Shown: positions 35,091-45,569 of the stretch, one piece after another
Position numbering within the stretch: the first letter of the stretch is position 1
How the letters are laid out: the number at the start of each line of letters is the position of its first letter
Source of the DNA: Sciurus carolinensis
Taxonomy: Eukaryota; Chordata; Mammalia; Rodentia; Sciuridae
Direction: 5' to 3'
NCBI RefSeq assembly: GCF_902686445.1
Contig: NW_025920106.1
Location: forward strand, 2,108,001-2,172,000
DNA: 64,000 nt
Made by a program: the position numbers and the translations under genes
Notes under the pieces: model-generated
What the model saw: the letters and a program-made list of their open reading frames with translations, nothing else
Told to the model about the DNA's origin: nothing
Database searches by the model: none

Positions 35091-35401
35091 AGGAATTCTA
35101 TGTGCAGCCCTGGGAGAAGAATATTGGTTTTATGCTAATCATTCTGGAGTAGTGAGGAAATCCATGGCAAAAGTCAGAGAAGGACTAGCAAACAGAAAGA
35201 ACGGGAAGCTCATCAGAGCTGGTTTGAATCCTGGTTCAATTTTTCCCCTTGGTTAACTACTCTGGTGTCCACTATAGTGGGATCCCTATTACTGTTGCTA
35301 CTAGCTTTAACTATAGGACCTTGTATAGTCAATAAGTTAATTGCTTTTGTTAAGGATAGAATAAATACAGTACAGCTAATGGTGCTAAGGGCCCAATATT
35401 A
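35091..35401 (+). pseudogene. Remnant of env transmembrane subunit
   Basis: Two short frames, offset by one base near 35215, follow the order of a gammaretroviral-type TM subunit: the end of the ectodomain disulfide region, a heptad-like stretch, a Trp-rich membrane-proximal part (about 35218-35260), a hydrophobic membrane span (about 35262-35330) and a short basic tail ending in a stop at 35399-35401. In the CX6CC-type motif (35101-35127) the first Cys codon remains, but the last two positions are Tyr and Trp codons. The surface subunit, cleavage site and fusion region are absent. Not functional. Confidence 0.75.
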
Positions 35402-35465
35402 GCCCTTGAAGCAGCAGCAAAGGTTAAAACAATAGAGACCCAAGATTGGCTCTCTAAATGCTCTT

Positions 35466-35478
35466 GGAGAGGGGGGAA
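35466..35478 (+). other. Polypurine tract
   Basis: ggagaggggggaa lies directly before the 3' LTR, where plus-strand DNA synthesis is primed in retroviruses. Confidence 0.88.
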
Positions 35479-35879
35479 TGAAAGATAGAGACACAGACTT
35501 CCCCAAATTGCCCTCAGCCCCGGTTGTAAAAGTAGTAAAGAATGTATAAACAGAGATCTCTCTCATCTTATCTGTGAAGGCCAGGGGAGCTGACCCGAGA
35601 AAGAACCTTGCTAACGACAACCCTCCTCTCGGAGGTCAGGGCGACTCAGAACTTAAGATAACATGCTTTACAATTGTAACTAATTAGGGAGAACACTGTA
35701 TAACTGCTTGATTTTCATTATATAAACCCTGCTAACGAGGGCTCGGGGCCTCTGAGCGTCACCGGTTTTTGAGGACACAGAGGACCAGGTTCGAACTTGC
35801 TAAAAAGTGACTCTTCATTGCTTGCATTGATCGTGGTCTCTGGTGGTCTTTGTGGGGTCTCGAGCCTTTGGGCACAACA
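35479..35879 (+). mobile_element. 3' LTR of gammaretrovirus-like provirus
   Basis: A 401-bp direct repeat of 29362-29772, from tgaaagatag to gcacaaca. It has the same tatataaa box (near 35730); the polyadenylation signal region is mutated (taaaaagtgac where the 5' LTR has an aataaa-type signal). Confidence 0.9.
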
Positions 35880-35904
35880 GTTTGATTTGATTTTCTTTTA
35901 TTTT

Positions 35905-36008
35905 TTTAAAATACCTTTATTTTGTTTTCTTATGTAGTACTGAGGATTGAACCCAGGACCTCATGTGTCCTAGGCAGGCACTTTACCACTGATCCACAGT
36001 CCTAGTCC
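35905..36008 (-). mobile_element. ID-like SINE (antisense)
   Basis: taaaatacctttattttgtt tail complement, then ctgaggattgaacccaggac (B-box complement), then ggcactttaccactgatcca and ctagtccc. Confidence 0.85.
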
Positions 36009-36094
36009 CAGTTGATTCTCTTTCACTTGAAAAAAAGAGTGCTTATGGGCCTGCTGTTTTTCTCAATTCCCTTTCATTTGTAGAGAATGGTAAA

Positions 36095-36990
36095 AGTAAC
36101 AATAGAAGATTAACTATCAAAAAAATCCAATTACCTAATTAATCAATAGGCAGGTGAACTAAACAGATGCTTCTCAAAAGAAGAAATACCAATGACTAAA
36201 AGGTATATGGAAATATGTTCAATGTCATTACTAATTAGGGAAATGTAAATCAAAACTGCAAAAAAAAAATGCACTAATATTTCATCTCACATCCGTTCGA
36301 TGTGAGATGAAATATTCATCTCAGGAACATTCACCAGGAACACAAATAATAGAACCTGGAGAGAATATGGAGAAAAAGGAACACTTTTACATTATTAATG
36401 GGACTAAAAATTAGTATAAGTATTATGGAAATAAGTATGGAGTCTCCTCAAAAGACTAGGCTTGGAATGACCATATGACCCAGCTATAGCACTCTTTGGT
36501 ATTTATCTTGAAGAATTAAATTCATCATACTACAGGGATACATATTTATCCATATTTATAGGGGTACAATTCACAATTGCTAAACTATGGAACTGGCCTA
36601 TGTGTCCATCAATTGATGAATGGATGAAGAAAATATGGTAGAGATACAAGATTGATTTCTATTCAGCCATAAAGAAAAATAAAATTGTGTCATTTGCAGG
36701 AAAATGCATGAAACTAGAGACAACCATGTTAAGTGAAATAAGTCAAACTGAAAAGATGAAGGGATATATGTCTCCCTAGGGAAGATAGAGAGGGAAAACA
36801 AAGCTGTGGGTGGATCTCCTAAAGACCAAAGGGAGATCAGTAAAGAAAAGGAACAAAGGGGTGGGACCAAATGAGGAGGTAGGGGGAAGTGCTAGGAAAT
36901 CATTGGTTAAATAATAGTTTGTGTGCATGTAAAAATATGTAACAAATAAGAGCATTATGTACAACTATAATGCACTAATAAAAATGTGGG
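36095..36990 (+). mobile_element. L1 3'-end fragment with hairpin
   Basis: L1 ORF2 tail to 3'UTR: cttctcaaaagaagaaatac landmark near 36170, ccatcaattgatgaatggat near 36606, atgttaagtgaaataagtca near 36727, and the tatgtacaactataatgcac terminus near 36955. 5'-truncated, with stops throughout. It contains an inserted inverted copy of its own sequence at 36276-36316. Confidence 0.85.
36276..36316. repeat. Perfect 18-bp inverted repeat, 5-base loop
   Basis: Left arm aatatttcatctcacatc (36276-36293), loop cgttc, right arm its exact reverse complement (36299-36316). Related L1 copies have only the single ttcatctcac stretch, so the second arm was created inside this copy. Confidence 0.95.
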
Positions 36991-38250
36991 GAAAATCAGT
37001 TACATCAATACAAGCCTTGAGAATGACCTAATTATTTTGGAGTACCTCCACATTTTGAAGTACATCTTTCAAGAGTCCTAGAGACTTGCTTCTGCTTTCA
37101 TATGCCCTTCCCTATGCAAATTTACATTGTGTTAAGAAGAATATAATCCAGGACATATTAAATTTATTTGTTTTTCTTTAGATTTCAAAATAAAACATTC
37201 CCATAGGATGTAGGCACTGTACCTTTTGTGTCCAAAGAATAAATGGACTCTGAAAGTGTTTGCTTTTTTCTATATTATATGTAGCATTTTCTCTTTAGGC
37301 ATGTTTGTAAATAATTATTTGTTCTATTTTTAAGCAAATCATATTTCAATAGATCTACAATGCATATTAAAAAATATATCAACTGGAGCATCCACTATGT
37401 GGAGGAGAAAGACAGTCCTGGTATTTAGCTCTATATTATACTTTCTCCCTTTGAGTTTTCCTGAAGAGTTGGAAAAACCAGAAAGCTTGACAATGTAGCT
37501 GAAGTAAGATCAATGCAGATCTTGAGAACTCTTTAAAATATTTAGTGCTTACAGAACTGGTGATGTCTGGGAAACTGATACAGTTCAAAGACCCACCTTC
37601 AAATCCTGATTCTTGCAATCAAATTAGAGAGATTTTAGTCATATCACTCAAAGTAACAGACATGTTTATTGAAGTAATAGTACAAGGGAAAGGGGACACT
37701 CTTAAGAGAGTGAATTCTCTCAAAGAGGAGAGAGAAGTGTTCCTCTCCTGCACTCTAGTTTTACTGGAGGATCTTAGGAAAGTTTCAAGAGAGTCCTGCC
37801 CAGGTCTGCCTTTTGACTGCTGGATGACATCAGACTGTCATAACCCCACTGACAATGACAAGCCTAGGACACCTTGGCCCATGCTGTTTCTAACTAAATT
37901 CTTAACCATAAATTCTTAGATATTATCTTTATCACACTGAGTTTCAGAATCTGGTCTGTGGAAAGGGTCACAGAAGTCTCCCTCTTCACAGTATCTTGAG
38001 TCCCTCTTATCAACATTATTTCAGGCCTGCATTTTTCCTTCAGAATATATGTAATTTGCTGAGGAATGTGTCATTGCCCATCCACTTATGCCAGGCAGGG
38101 ATGCAGGTAAATTGCTTCTTGTAAAAGAAAACATGTGGGGGTCATCACAGTGGACCCACTTTAAAAAAATAATTCTCTTAATTAGAATGGGGTTCTCACT
38201 ACTCAAAGTTATCTCTCCCCTGTTGATATGAGAATTCATAATTGGGTCCC
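36991..38250. other. Unique-looking sequence, nothing recognised
   Basis: No recognised element. An open stretch of 124 codons (37545-37919) has no recognisable domain. Confidence 0.45.
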
Positions 38251-38254
38251 CTGG

Positions 38255-38450
38255 TGTTGAAGATTGACAACTGAATGAGCCAAGGCATGCATAGAAAACA
38301 AGTTTTACTTCAAAGAAATAACAGAGATAATAGACTCTTCAAGAGAGGAGGTGGGACCCAGACCTTATGCTCCTGGGTGTGGGAATATTTTGCTTTTTAT
38401 AGACCCCCATCTCCTTTATTTCATGCAAATGTTCCCAAAGGTAGGAAAGG
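38255..38450 (-). mobile_element. LTR family A fragment (antisense)
   Basis: Begins tgttgaagattgac, the reverse complement of the end of the solo LTR at 7552-8055. It shares in order the polyadenylation-signal and TATA-region complements (ttttactt and ttttatagac). The right boundary is unclear. Confidence 0.6.
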
Positions 38451-38655
38451 GTAACCTCAGGGGTAATTACTTGTGTTCGAACTTGTGATCCTCCTAATCT
38501 GGAGGTATTAGATCTCAATTGAGCTTGAACTGGGAAGTGCTATCCAGAGGTTAGCTGTTAGCAACTCATTTTCTTTTCTTTGATAAACATTTAAAGGTCC
38601 TTTGCTCCAGTACTTTAGCAGTTCAGCCTAAGTCACAATAGGTTCAGGTTGTTTT

Positions 38656-39041
38656 TGCAAGGGATTCACGGAAACCATGCCAGACACAGGAAATCACATA
38701 GGGAGTTTATTAAGCAAACAGAGTGTCTCCCTGCAGGGTAAGAGAGAAAATGAGAGGAAAAGAAAGGGAATGAGAAAGGGCGCATGCAAGAAAGAGCGTG
38801 AAAGCGAGAAGGATAGAGAAAGTAAGTAGGAGAGACAGAAGGATGAGAAAAGACGGCAGGGTAGCTACTGTGAAGCAGTTGAATTCCACCGGGAAAACAG
38901 GGGACCAATAACAGAGAAGGATACTTGCAAGCTGACTGATGAACCAATAGCTAGCTAGGATGTTCACAGACTGACAGTAGTTGGGAAGTGGGGAAAATGG
39001 CTGCACCAGAAAGGTCAGGGAGAGCAGCTTTGTACATTATA
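38656..39041 (-). mobile_element. Solo LTR, family B (antisense)
   Basis: A 386-bp unit, inverted relative to 47168-47545. Shared landmarks are the polyadenylation-signal complement in gtttattaagcaaacagag, then gaagcagttgaattccac, then caagctgactgatgaaccaa and ctttgtacatta at the end. No internal sequence adjoins. The flanking tetramers (tttt or gttt against gtgt) do not clearly match. Confidence 0.85.
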
Positions 39042-39910
39042 GTGTTCCGAACAGTTGGACCCCAAACAGCATCTGTTTCACCAGAGAAATTGATAGCAAT
39101 GCAGATTCTCAGGTCATACCCCAGACCGGCAGTATCTGACTCAGAGTGGCTCAGGAATTCTAATTTTCATGATCTCTCCAGGTGCATATTTGGGGTTAAA
39201 TACTTATGCCTTCCTTTGGTCTCTCCAAGAACAGAACCTTTTTCACCACTTTGCAAAAAGATATTTTATGATAACCTCACTCACTGACCCTCAGCATATA
39301 GGCATCCAGTATTAACCAGTTACAACCAAGGTGCACAGACCCTGAGATACAAGAGGCTAGGCTCATGGTTACTTAGTGCTTAGGAGTTCAGGGAATATTG
39401 TTCCAGTGTTCCCTTTAAGATCTTCAAACACAGTTAAGCCTAATAGTCAAAACCCTGTAAATGTTTTGAATTTACTTCTCCAGAGGTGGAAGCAAAACCC
39501 AACTTATTGTTTAGTAAGTTCTGGAAACCATGTTGCTGCTCTGTGACCACTATTGAGAGGACTAGTTTGGGAGGATCACATCTTTTTTATATGAAAGATC
39601 CTGGGTTGTGGTGCACAGATTCTCACCATTGCCACTCATGATGACTAGATGGCAGGGATGCACTAACCTGCTGGCACTTAGGGGCGCTCCACAGTTGGGC
39701 TCCCTGCTTCCCTGGGTCCCATCATAGTCACTGAAGTCTCAGTGTGCTGAGGTCAATTGTAGTGAGGTGTATGGGAAGTGATATGCATCCAGGGACTTTG
39801 ACTAGAGTGAGCAATGACCATGATCCTATGGCAGGAAAGTCCTTTAGAATTTTACAGGCCTCCTATCCATGCAAGGTAATTTTATTATCTTCCCACAGTC
39901 CTGAGTCCTG
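39042..39910. other. Unique-looking sequence, nothing recognised
   Basis: No transposon or coding segment recognised. Confidence 0.45.
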
Positions 39911-39914
39911 AGAG

Positions 39915-40493
39915 TGTTGAGAACAGGGTGATAATCTGTGCAGCTAACTGTCTTAATCACCAGGATGCAAGCAGTTGTGACTGCACCCTCAAGATCCAAT
40001 ACAGGACAAACAGGACTGCTGGGCCCCCGTGCTTATCAAGGTTGTTAAGAGATATTTGTGTGAGGAATGTGCAGCTGCCTGGAAACCTTATCTATCAAGG
40101 ACAGGGGGGCCTAGCTCCGACTCATCTTTTGCATAGTTCACCCCTTCCCTCCTCCCTTCTTCCTCTAGGATCATTCAGTTCTGCCGGGACCCAATGAGAA
40201 TCAAATAGATTGGCAGGACCCAACCAGAGGAGGACAAATGTTTAGCTATTCAAATGTTAACCAAAAATGTACAGGTCTTTGTGTATGAATGCTTGGAAAT
40301 CTCTTAAATAGAGGGTTTTCTCGCCCCTTGGGGCTGCTCCCCACTCAGCCATTGCAATGGTCTGAGAGGCTGGTTGTGGTCCAGGCTTGATCTTGGAATA
40401 AAACCTTGTTGTGTGTCTTGCATTACTGTGTGTGCACTTTGACTCTCTGGCGATCAGTGGGTATTGGGGACCAGTCAATATTGGACTCTAACA
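39915..40493 (+). mobile_element. Solo LTR, family C, with 4-bp target duplication
   Basis: A 579-bp unit from tgttgag to ctaaca, flanked by agag on both sides (39911-39914 and 40494-40497). Contains ttaaatagaggg (TATA-like, near 40305), ggaataaaacc (polyadenylation signal, near 40396) and a GT-rich stretch. A 4-bp duplication and TG...CA ends fit class I ERVs. Confidence 0.82.
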
Positions 40494-40497
40494 AGAG

Positions 40498-40970
40498 ATG
40501 ACAGAGCTCTGGTCACAGGCCCTAACACCAGTCAGGAGGAGGAGAGCTCATAAAGTGGCAACATGCCATTTTCTTCTCATAGGAAGTCTAATCTGTTTGT
40601 AAAGACAAAAAAAACCTGTCTTTTTTGATGCTTTAAATTTTCCACTGGGAAAGTAACAGAAGAGATGGGAAGAGAACTAGCATTTGAATCTTGGGTTCAA
40701 ATCAGGCTCTGCTCCTGACTATGGAGGGCTTTTATCTGCTCCTGTGACTCTTCTGTGATCCAATTTTGTTGCCAGGACAAGAAAGTGTGTGCAACAGAAA
40801 CCATGTTTGCACACTTACTCTTCTCAGGTGCAGCTGCCTTCCTATCCTCCCATGCCTGGCAGACTTTCCTATTCCCCATATTAAGATGGGAGGGTCTAAC
40901 AGAAGAAAAGGGCTGGGTGCACAACCTGGAAGCTTTGTGGGTTTGGCATTGCTGTAAGTGTACCTTGGGT
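40498..40970. other. Unique-looking sequence, nothing recognised
   Basis: No element recognised between two LTR-like units. Confidence 0.4.
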
Positions 40971-40975
40971 TTGTG

Positions 40976-41613
40976 TTAATCTGCTTTGGTAAGACTCATA
41001 GAAACAGGTTTTACTCTCACAGATAGTTACATTTTATTACAAAGAGTTGTGTAAGGCTATGTGGGAAGTATTGAAGGGTTATGAAAAACAATATTCCTAT
41101 AAGACAGCATCATAGGAAAATGGAGGGACAGTGTGTCTTGGAAGGAGGGAGGGGAAATTGATCAAACATTAAACCTTTCCCAGTGAATTCTTTCTGAATA
41201 ACAATGGGCCCTGGGGGAAGGGTGGAAACTGAATGCTGGGTCCTAAATCTTGACCTTCTCCCAAGGCAAATTATTCCTAAAAGATAATGGGCAAGTTTTG
41301 AGTAGTCATCCCTCAGGATCCAGACTCTTATCCCCCAAGACAACAATGAGTTTCAGCCTTTTTACAACTACCCTCCTAAATTAAAGTTTTATCCTGTAAA
41401 ACTAGCCCCTGATGGTCAAAACTGCAAGTATAGTTTCCAGTTACATCATTGTGCCCTATAAAAATAAAATCCCATCCATAGCTGATGGCCATTTCCCATT
41501 CAGAAAGTGGACCTTCACAGTGCCCAAGTCTGTGAAGGAATAGTCTTCTCTGAAACCACTGATGTCTGCCTTTTGTCTTTTTGTGCTTACAGTAAGATCC
41601 CTTTCTTTACAGT
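40976..41613 (+). mobile_element. Possible LTR (weak)
   Basis: Has the composition and spacing of an LTR: a tgttaatctgc start, ccctataaaaataaaat near 41455, and a ctttaca end near 41611. No second copy, inverted termini or target duplication was confirmed. Confidence 0.35.
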
Positions 41614-42129
41614 CTTAAACTCTTCTTACTTTTGGTAGGACTCTCACAAGTGTACATCTTAAGTTATATTGGAAAAAAACATTGTTTTTCATTTGAGTTA
41701 TCTATGTAGGACTGCTCAGGCTGTACTCTGCTGCCAGATGTTTAAGACCAAATAGTCAAAACTGACCTTGTTCATATCTATTCTTATGAATGAGCTGAGA
41801 TTCCTCAGAGATCACACTTGGATGCATGTGAAACCTCCTTACTTCTTTACCTTTCCTCTACTCATGGTGACTTGTGCCAGGATGGATCAAGTCAGTGTCT
41901 TGATAACCAAATGTGACTTCTCTTGGAAATATCAGTACCATTTTTTCTCCAATGATACTCTTCTTTGTAGAAGGTGCAACATGAGCTGGCTTTCTGTTCT
42001 TTAGAGACCCCTTGATCTTCCTTATTGGCAGGTCTAGTGACTCATCAGAATTTCAGAGTCCTTAGAGGAGTATATCCTATTATTCTTGGATACTCACTGA
42101 CCTTAGAGGGCAAGGGTAAAATATTGACT

Positions 42130-42592
42130 GGTTTTTCCTATAAGCCCTTCAACAGATGAATGGATAAAGAAATTGGTATAGGTACACAATGGAATATTAT
42201 CTAGTCATAAAGAAGAATAATATTATGACATTTGCAGATAAATGAATGCAATTGGAGAATATCATGTTAAGTGAACAAGCCAATTCCTAAACACCAAAGG
42301 CAGAATGTTTTCCCTGATTAGTGGATGATGATACATAATGGGGTGGCGGGGTGGTGGGTGAGAGAAGAATGGAGGAACTTTGGAGTATATAGAGGGAAAT
42401 GAGAGGGAGGGGGTATGAAAAATGATGGAATGAGACAGACAGATATCATTATCCTATGTACATGTATAATGACATGAATGGTATAAATATACATTGTGCG
42501 CAACCACAGAAAAAATATATGTGCCCCCTTTGTGTATAACAAATCAAAATGCTGTCTGTGAAAATAAAATAATAAAAATAAAAGAAGAGGCA
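42130..42592 (+). mobile_element. L1 3'-end fragment
   Basis: ttcaacagatgaatggataa at 42147, then ggaatattatctagtcataa, then atatcatgttaagtgaacaa, then a G-rich 3'UTR stretch and an A-rich tail to 42592. Strongly 5'-truncated. Confidence 0.85.
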
Positions 42593-42840
42593 CTCATTCT
42601 CTTCTGGACAGTTGTTTAAATTGTACAATGAGCCTGCTTTGCCAGATATCCTACTGTGCCTCTTCAGCCTGTTAAAAAACCTCACACTAATGAACACCAA
42701 TTTGTGCAAGACTTGACAGGTATAAAATATTAAAATGTGATGTCAATTGCTTTTTGGATGTTTCTTTGTCATAGAAACAGATGACTTAAGATCTTGACCA
42801 GGCTTGATTTTCATGAATAACCTAAATATACCTGACTAGA

Positions 42841-42884
42841 AATATATATATATATATATATAACTTTGGTTATATATATATAAC
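42841..42884. repeat. (TA)n tracts
   Basis: Two TA runs (about 42842-42862 and 42870-42881) just left of LTR family D. A third tatatata stretch lies right after it. Confidence 0.9.
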
Positions 42885-42885
42885 C

Positions 42886-43325
42886 TGAGTTGCTCAGGCC
42901 AAAGGACATGAGAAAGTTAAATGGTAGGAGAGGGTTAACTAAAAAAGCCAGAAAATGGCCCAGAAAAGATAATGTAACCCCCACCTGCATCTTGTTGTAG
43001 TTTTGTGACTAAGAAAGATAAGGAGTTGAGCTCGGGAGCTAATCTTGTGTAAACATCACCAAATTGCTAGTAAATCAGGAGTTAACCTTGAACAAACATC
43101 ACCAAATTTCTAGTAAAGCCATAAATTTGCCCACCTAAGAAAACTGCAAAAAACTGCTTGTTTGCTTGCCGTTATAAAAGGCCGCTGTACTTTGGCTCGG
43201 GGCTCTCTGCCTCTGTCCTGCTGTAAGGACACGTAGTGGGCCCCAGCATGCTTGGACAATAAACCCTGTGCATGTTGTATGAGAAGGTCTCTTGGAGTCT
43301 TCCTTTGCGGGTGGTGGGTGCCACA
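42886..43325 (+). mobile_element. LTR, family D (class I-like)
   Basis: From tgagttgctcagg to about gggtgccaca. It has a ttataaaagg box near 43171, an acaataaaccc polyadenylation signal near 43256 and U5-like sequence. Its gctcggggc, aaggacac and cctttgcggg blocks occur in the same order as in the provirus LTR at 29.4-29.8 kb, suggesting a related family. The end could be 43334. No primer binding site follows, so it is a solo LTR or a provirus whose leader is deleted. Confidence 0.7.
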
Positions 43326-43339
43326 ACCCTAACAATTTA

Positions 43340-44552
43340 TATATATGAAACTAAATATATTTGTCTGAGCCTCAACTAAAATTCTATAAAAGTTTAAAAA
43401 TGAAAGTTCATGTAGATTTAAGAAGTAAGTGCTATCTTTTATACCTTACATCTGGCATAGGGCAACAGTGCCATTTAGAAAACTTAACTGTATCTGTCTG
43501 CTTTGACTAGGTCTAATTGGAATTATTAACACTATTCCCTAAATATATAAGATATTTAAGGCTATCATTTATTTTTACTAGTACTACTAAACTCTGCAAG
43601 CCTGTAAATATTTGTGGATTCTGAATTTTACTGTGAAAATTAAACCTAGTTAATTTAAGGACATATGTATAATGGTGAAACTAACTATTAGTCCTTTTTA
43701 TATGAAGTATACTCATGTTCTTCTAAGATACAAATTATAAATGTAAAGCTTGGAAGAGCACTTAACCAAGCTGGTGTTCTCCAAAGTGAAGTTGTCTAAA
43801 TTGGTAAATTTAAATCATATAGAATTAAAAAAATTAAATTTGAAATTTATATTTTAATATTCTGTCACTGAACCTGTTATCAATAAGATGTATGTAAAAT
43901 TTATGTTACTTTTTACACGGGGGTAAAAATTTAAATGTATTTTAAAAAGATAATGAAAGCCTAATCTATTTAAAGGTAGATATTGTAAAACATGCAAGCA
44001 TTTTTCCTCTTTCCAACAAAAAGAATCAAAAATCTCTCAGCTTTTATTTGATTCATGATTCAGATGTAATGTTTTATTGCTATTTGTGAAGAGCCCAACC
44101 TACCCTGAGATAAGGCTTTGCCTCCCACATTACTCCATGTTAGAATGGCTCCCAAATAGGTTAGGCTTATGCTCATTTAAAGTTGTGTTCAAAAGATCAA
44201 TTTTTGTTGTAAAGATAGCTGGTCTCAAAATAAACAGGAGATATAATATAACTTAGTAAGGTTTAGGATTATAAAAAAATTGTTTTTTGGAACATAACTT
44301 TTACACAAACTGAATGCATTTTTGCTATCATTATTTTCATTTTGTAATTCCTTGTAAATTTTAATTGTTATGTGTTAGTACTTTATAGAAATATAACTTC
44401 TAATATAACAGCCCAAGTTAATTTGTGGTAATGCGTAGTCATCTACTGAGGGCAGATCAGATGTAATACTCCCACTACTAATACTGACCCCAATTAAAGA
44501 GAAGGGGTAAATGACTATAGAATTAGAGATATTGAAGTTATGACCTTTTACT
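43340..44552 (+). mobile_element. Second copy of proviral interior
   Basis: Aligns by eye with the provirus: 43770-44075 with 32200-32500 (ctctcagc and aagctg..tctcca landmarks), and 44088-44230 with 33243-33385 (tgtgaagagccc, gagataaggct and actcatttaaagttgtg). The gap between these blocks is about 720 bp shorter here. No coding frame. Confidence 0.7.
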
Positions 44553-45560
44553 GTGAGAGCCTGGGGTTAGTTTGGGGTTCCAGTGGGTTTGGTGCCACTG
44601 CCATTTTGAGGCACAGCTGCACCTGTCTGTGGACACTGGCCAGGAACTGGAGGATTAGTGTCAGGGTGCATACAGGTATGGCTGCAAGTGGGGTCTTTCT
44701 CCTGGGAGTGTGGGTTGCTCCCATCTAGTTATGGCATCTCAGGATTGCTCATTCCTTGTTGTCTTTCTCCAAATTCCAGTGGCATTGCGATCCTGGGAGA
44801 GCAATGTGGCCAAACCCAGACTATCTGAGGCCCAGAGTGGCAAGACAGTGACTGGGTCTTCCAGGGCTTGTCTGGGCCAGGCAGTATTTTGGGAATTCAG
44901 AGACAGGGCTGAGAAGCTTTTGGATACTGGCAAAGAGAATTGTTCAATTTTCCACTGAGATTCATTTATTATTTTTTCTTCTCTGATCTCTCTCTCCATC
45001 ATATTTGCAGCAGAGTGTTTTTTGTGCATCAGTTTGTGGAAGATGATAATATACACTTGATGTTTTGCAGTTCTGCTATATATTCTGTATATTCTTATAT
45101 TTTTAATTTTCTTCTCTCAATAAGTATTCTTCCTCTTTTTTATCTGTCTTTTTAGATTCTCTTTCTATGTTTTCTCCACATAACAACCAGTCTCTGTTGG
45201 TTCCTCTCCCATGCTTTGTGGACATTTTGCTTCTGGCTTCTCTTTTTCTCCCTCATGAACACCACACCCTGAACTGTTTCTTTTCTGTCTTTGGCCAGTA
45301 TTTGAGATTGTAAATCTGTATAGAAAATTTTCTCTTTTTATTGTGGACAGTGGTTGAACTCATCACTGCTATTTATAGCTAGAGGGCAGTGGACACCTTG
45401 CTGGAAGATATTAGTTTTGAGGCTCTATATTGTTTGCACTGGGTGTTGTTGATATTGGTCTCCTTCTTAAACATAGGATACTGAAAATATTTAGTGACAA
45501 AAAAGGTCTACAGGGTAGAATATGTATTGTCTCAAATCCATTCCACTAGATGGAAAAACA
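44553..45560 (+). promoter_or_regulatory. Probable L1 5'UTR (old subfamily)
   Basis: GC-richer 44560-44950 then T-rich 44950-45500, directly upstream of L1 ORF1 in the same orientation. Position and composition suggest the 5'UTR of the following L1; no direct match to the 5'UTR at 23-24.6 kb was seen. Could be unrelated sequence. Confidence 0.4.
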
Positions 45561-45569
45561 CACAAGTAG

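Larger units (their letters stand above)
29362..35879 (+). mobile_element. Decayed class I endogenous provirus, mosaic
   Basis: 6.5 kb with two direct LTRs, a proline-tRNA-type primer binding site after the 5' LTR, a tandem-repeat leader, a long AT-rich interior, an env transmembrane-subunit remnant and a polypurine tract before the 3' LTR. No gag, protease, RT or integrase is recognisable, and the interior resembles a non-coding retroviral-like RNA more than a standard genome. Part of it (about 32.0-33.67 kb) has a second copy at 43.35-44.55 kb. A fragment of LTR family A (34909-35090) lies directly upstream of the env remnant. The element is plainly defective. Confidence 0.85.

Noticed and set aside
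37545..37919. A 124-codon open frame
   Set aside because: No recognisable domain, and typical of chance frames in 64 kb of such sequence.
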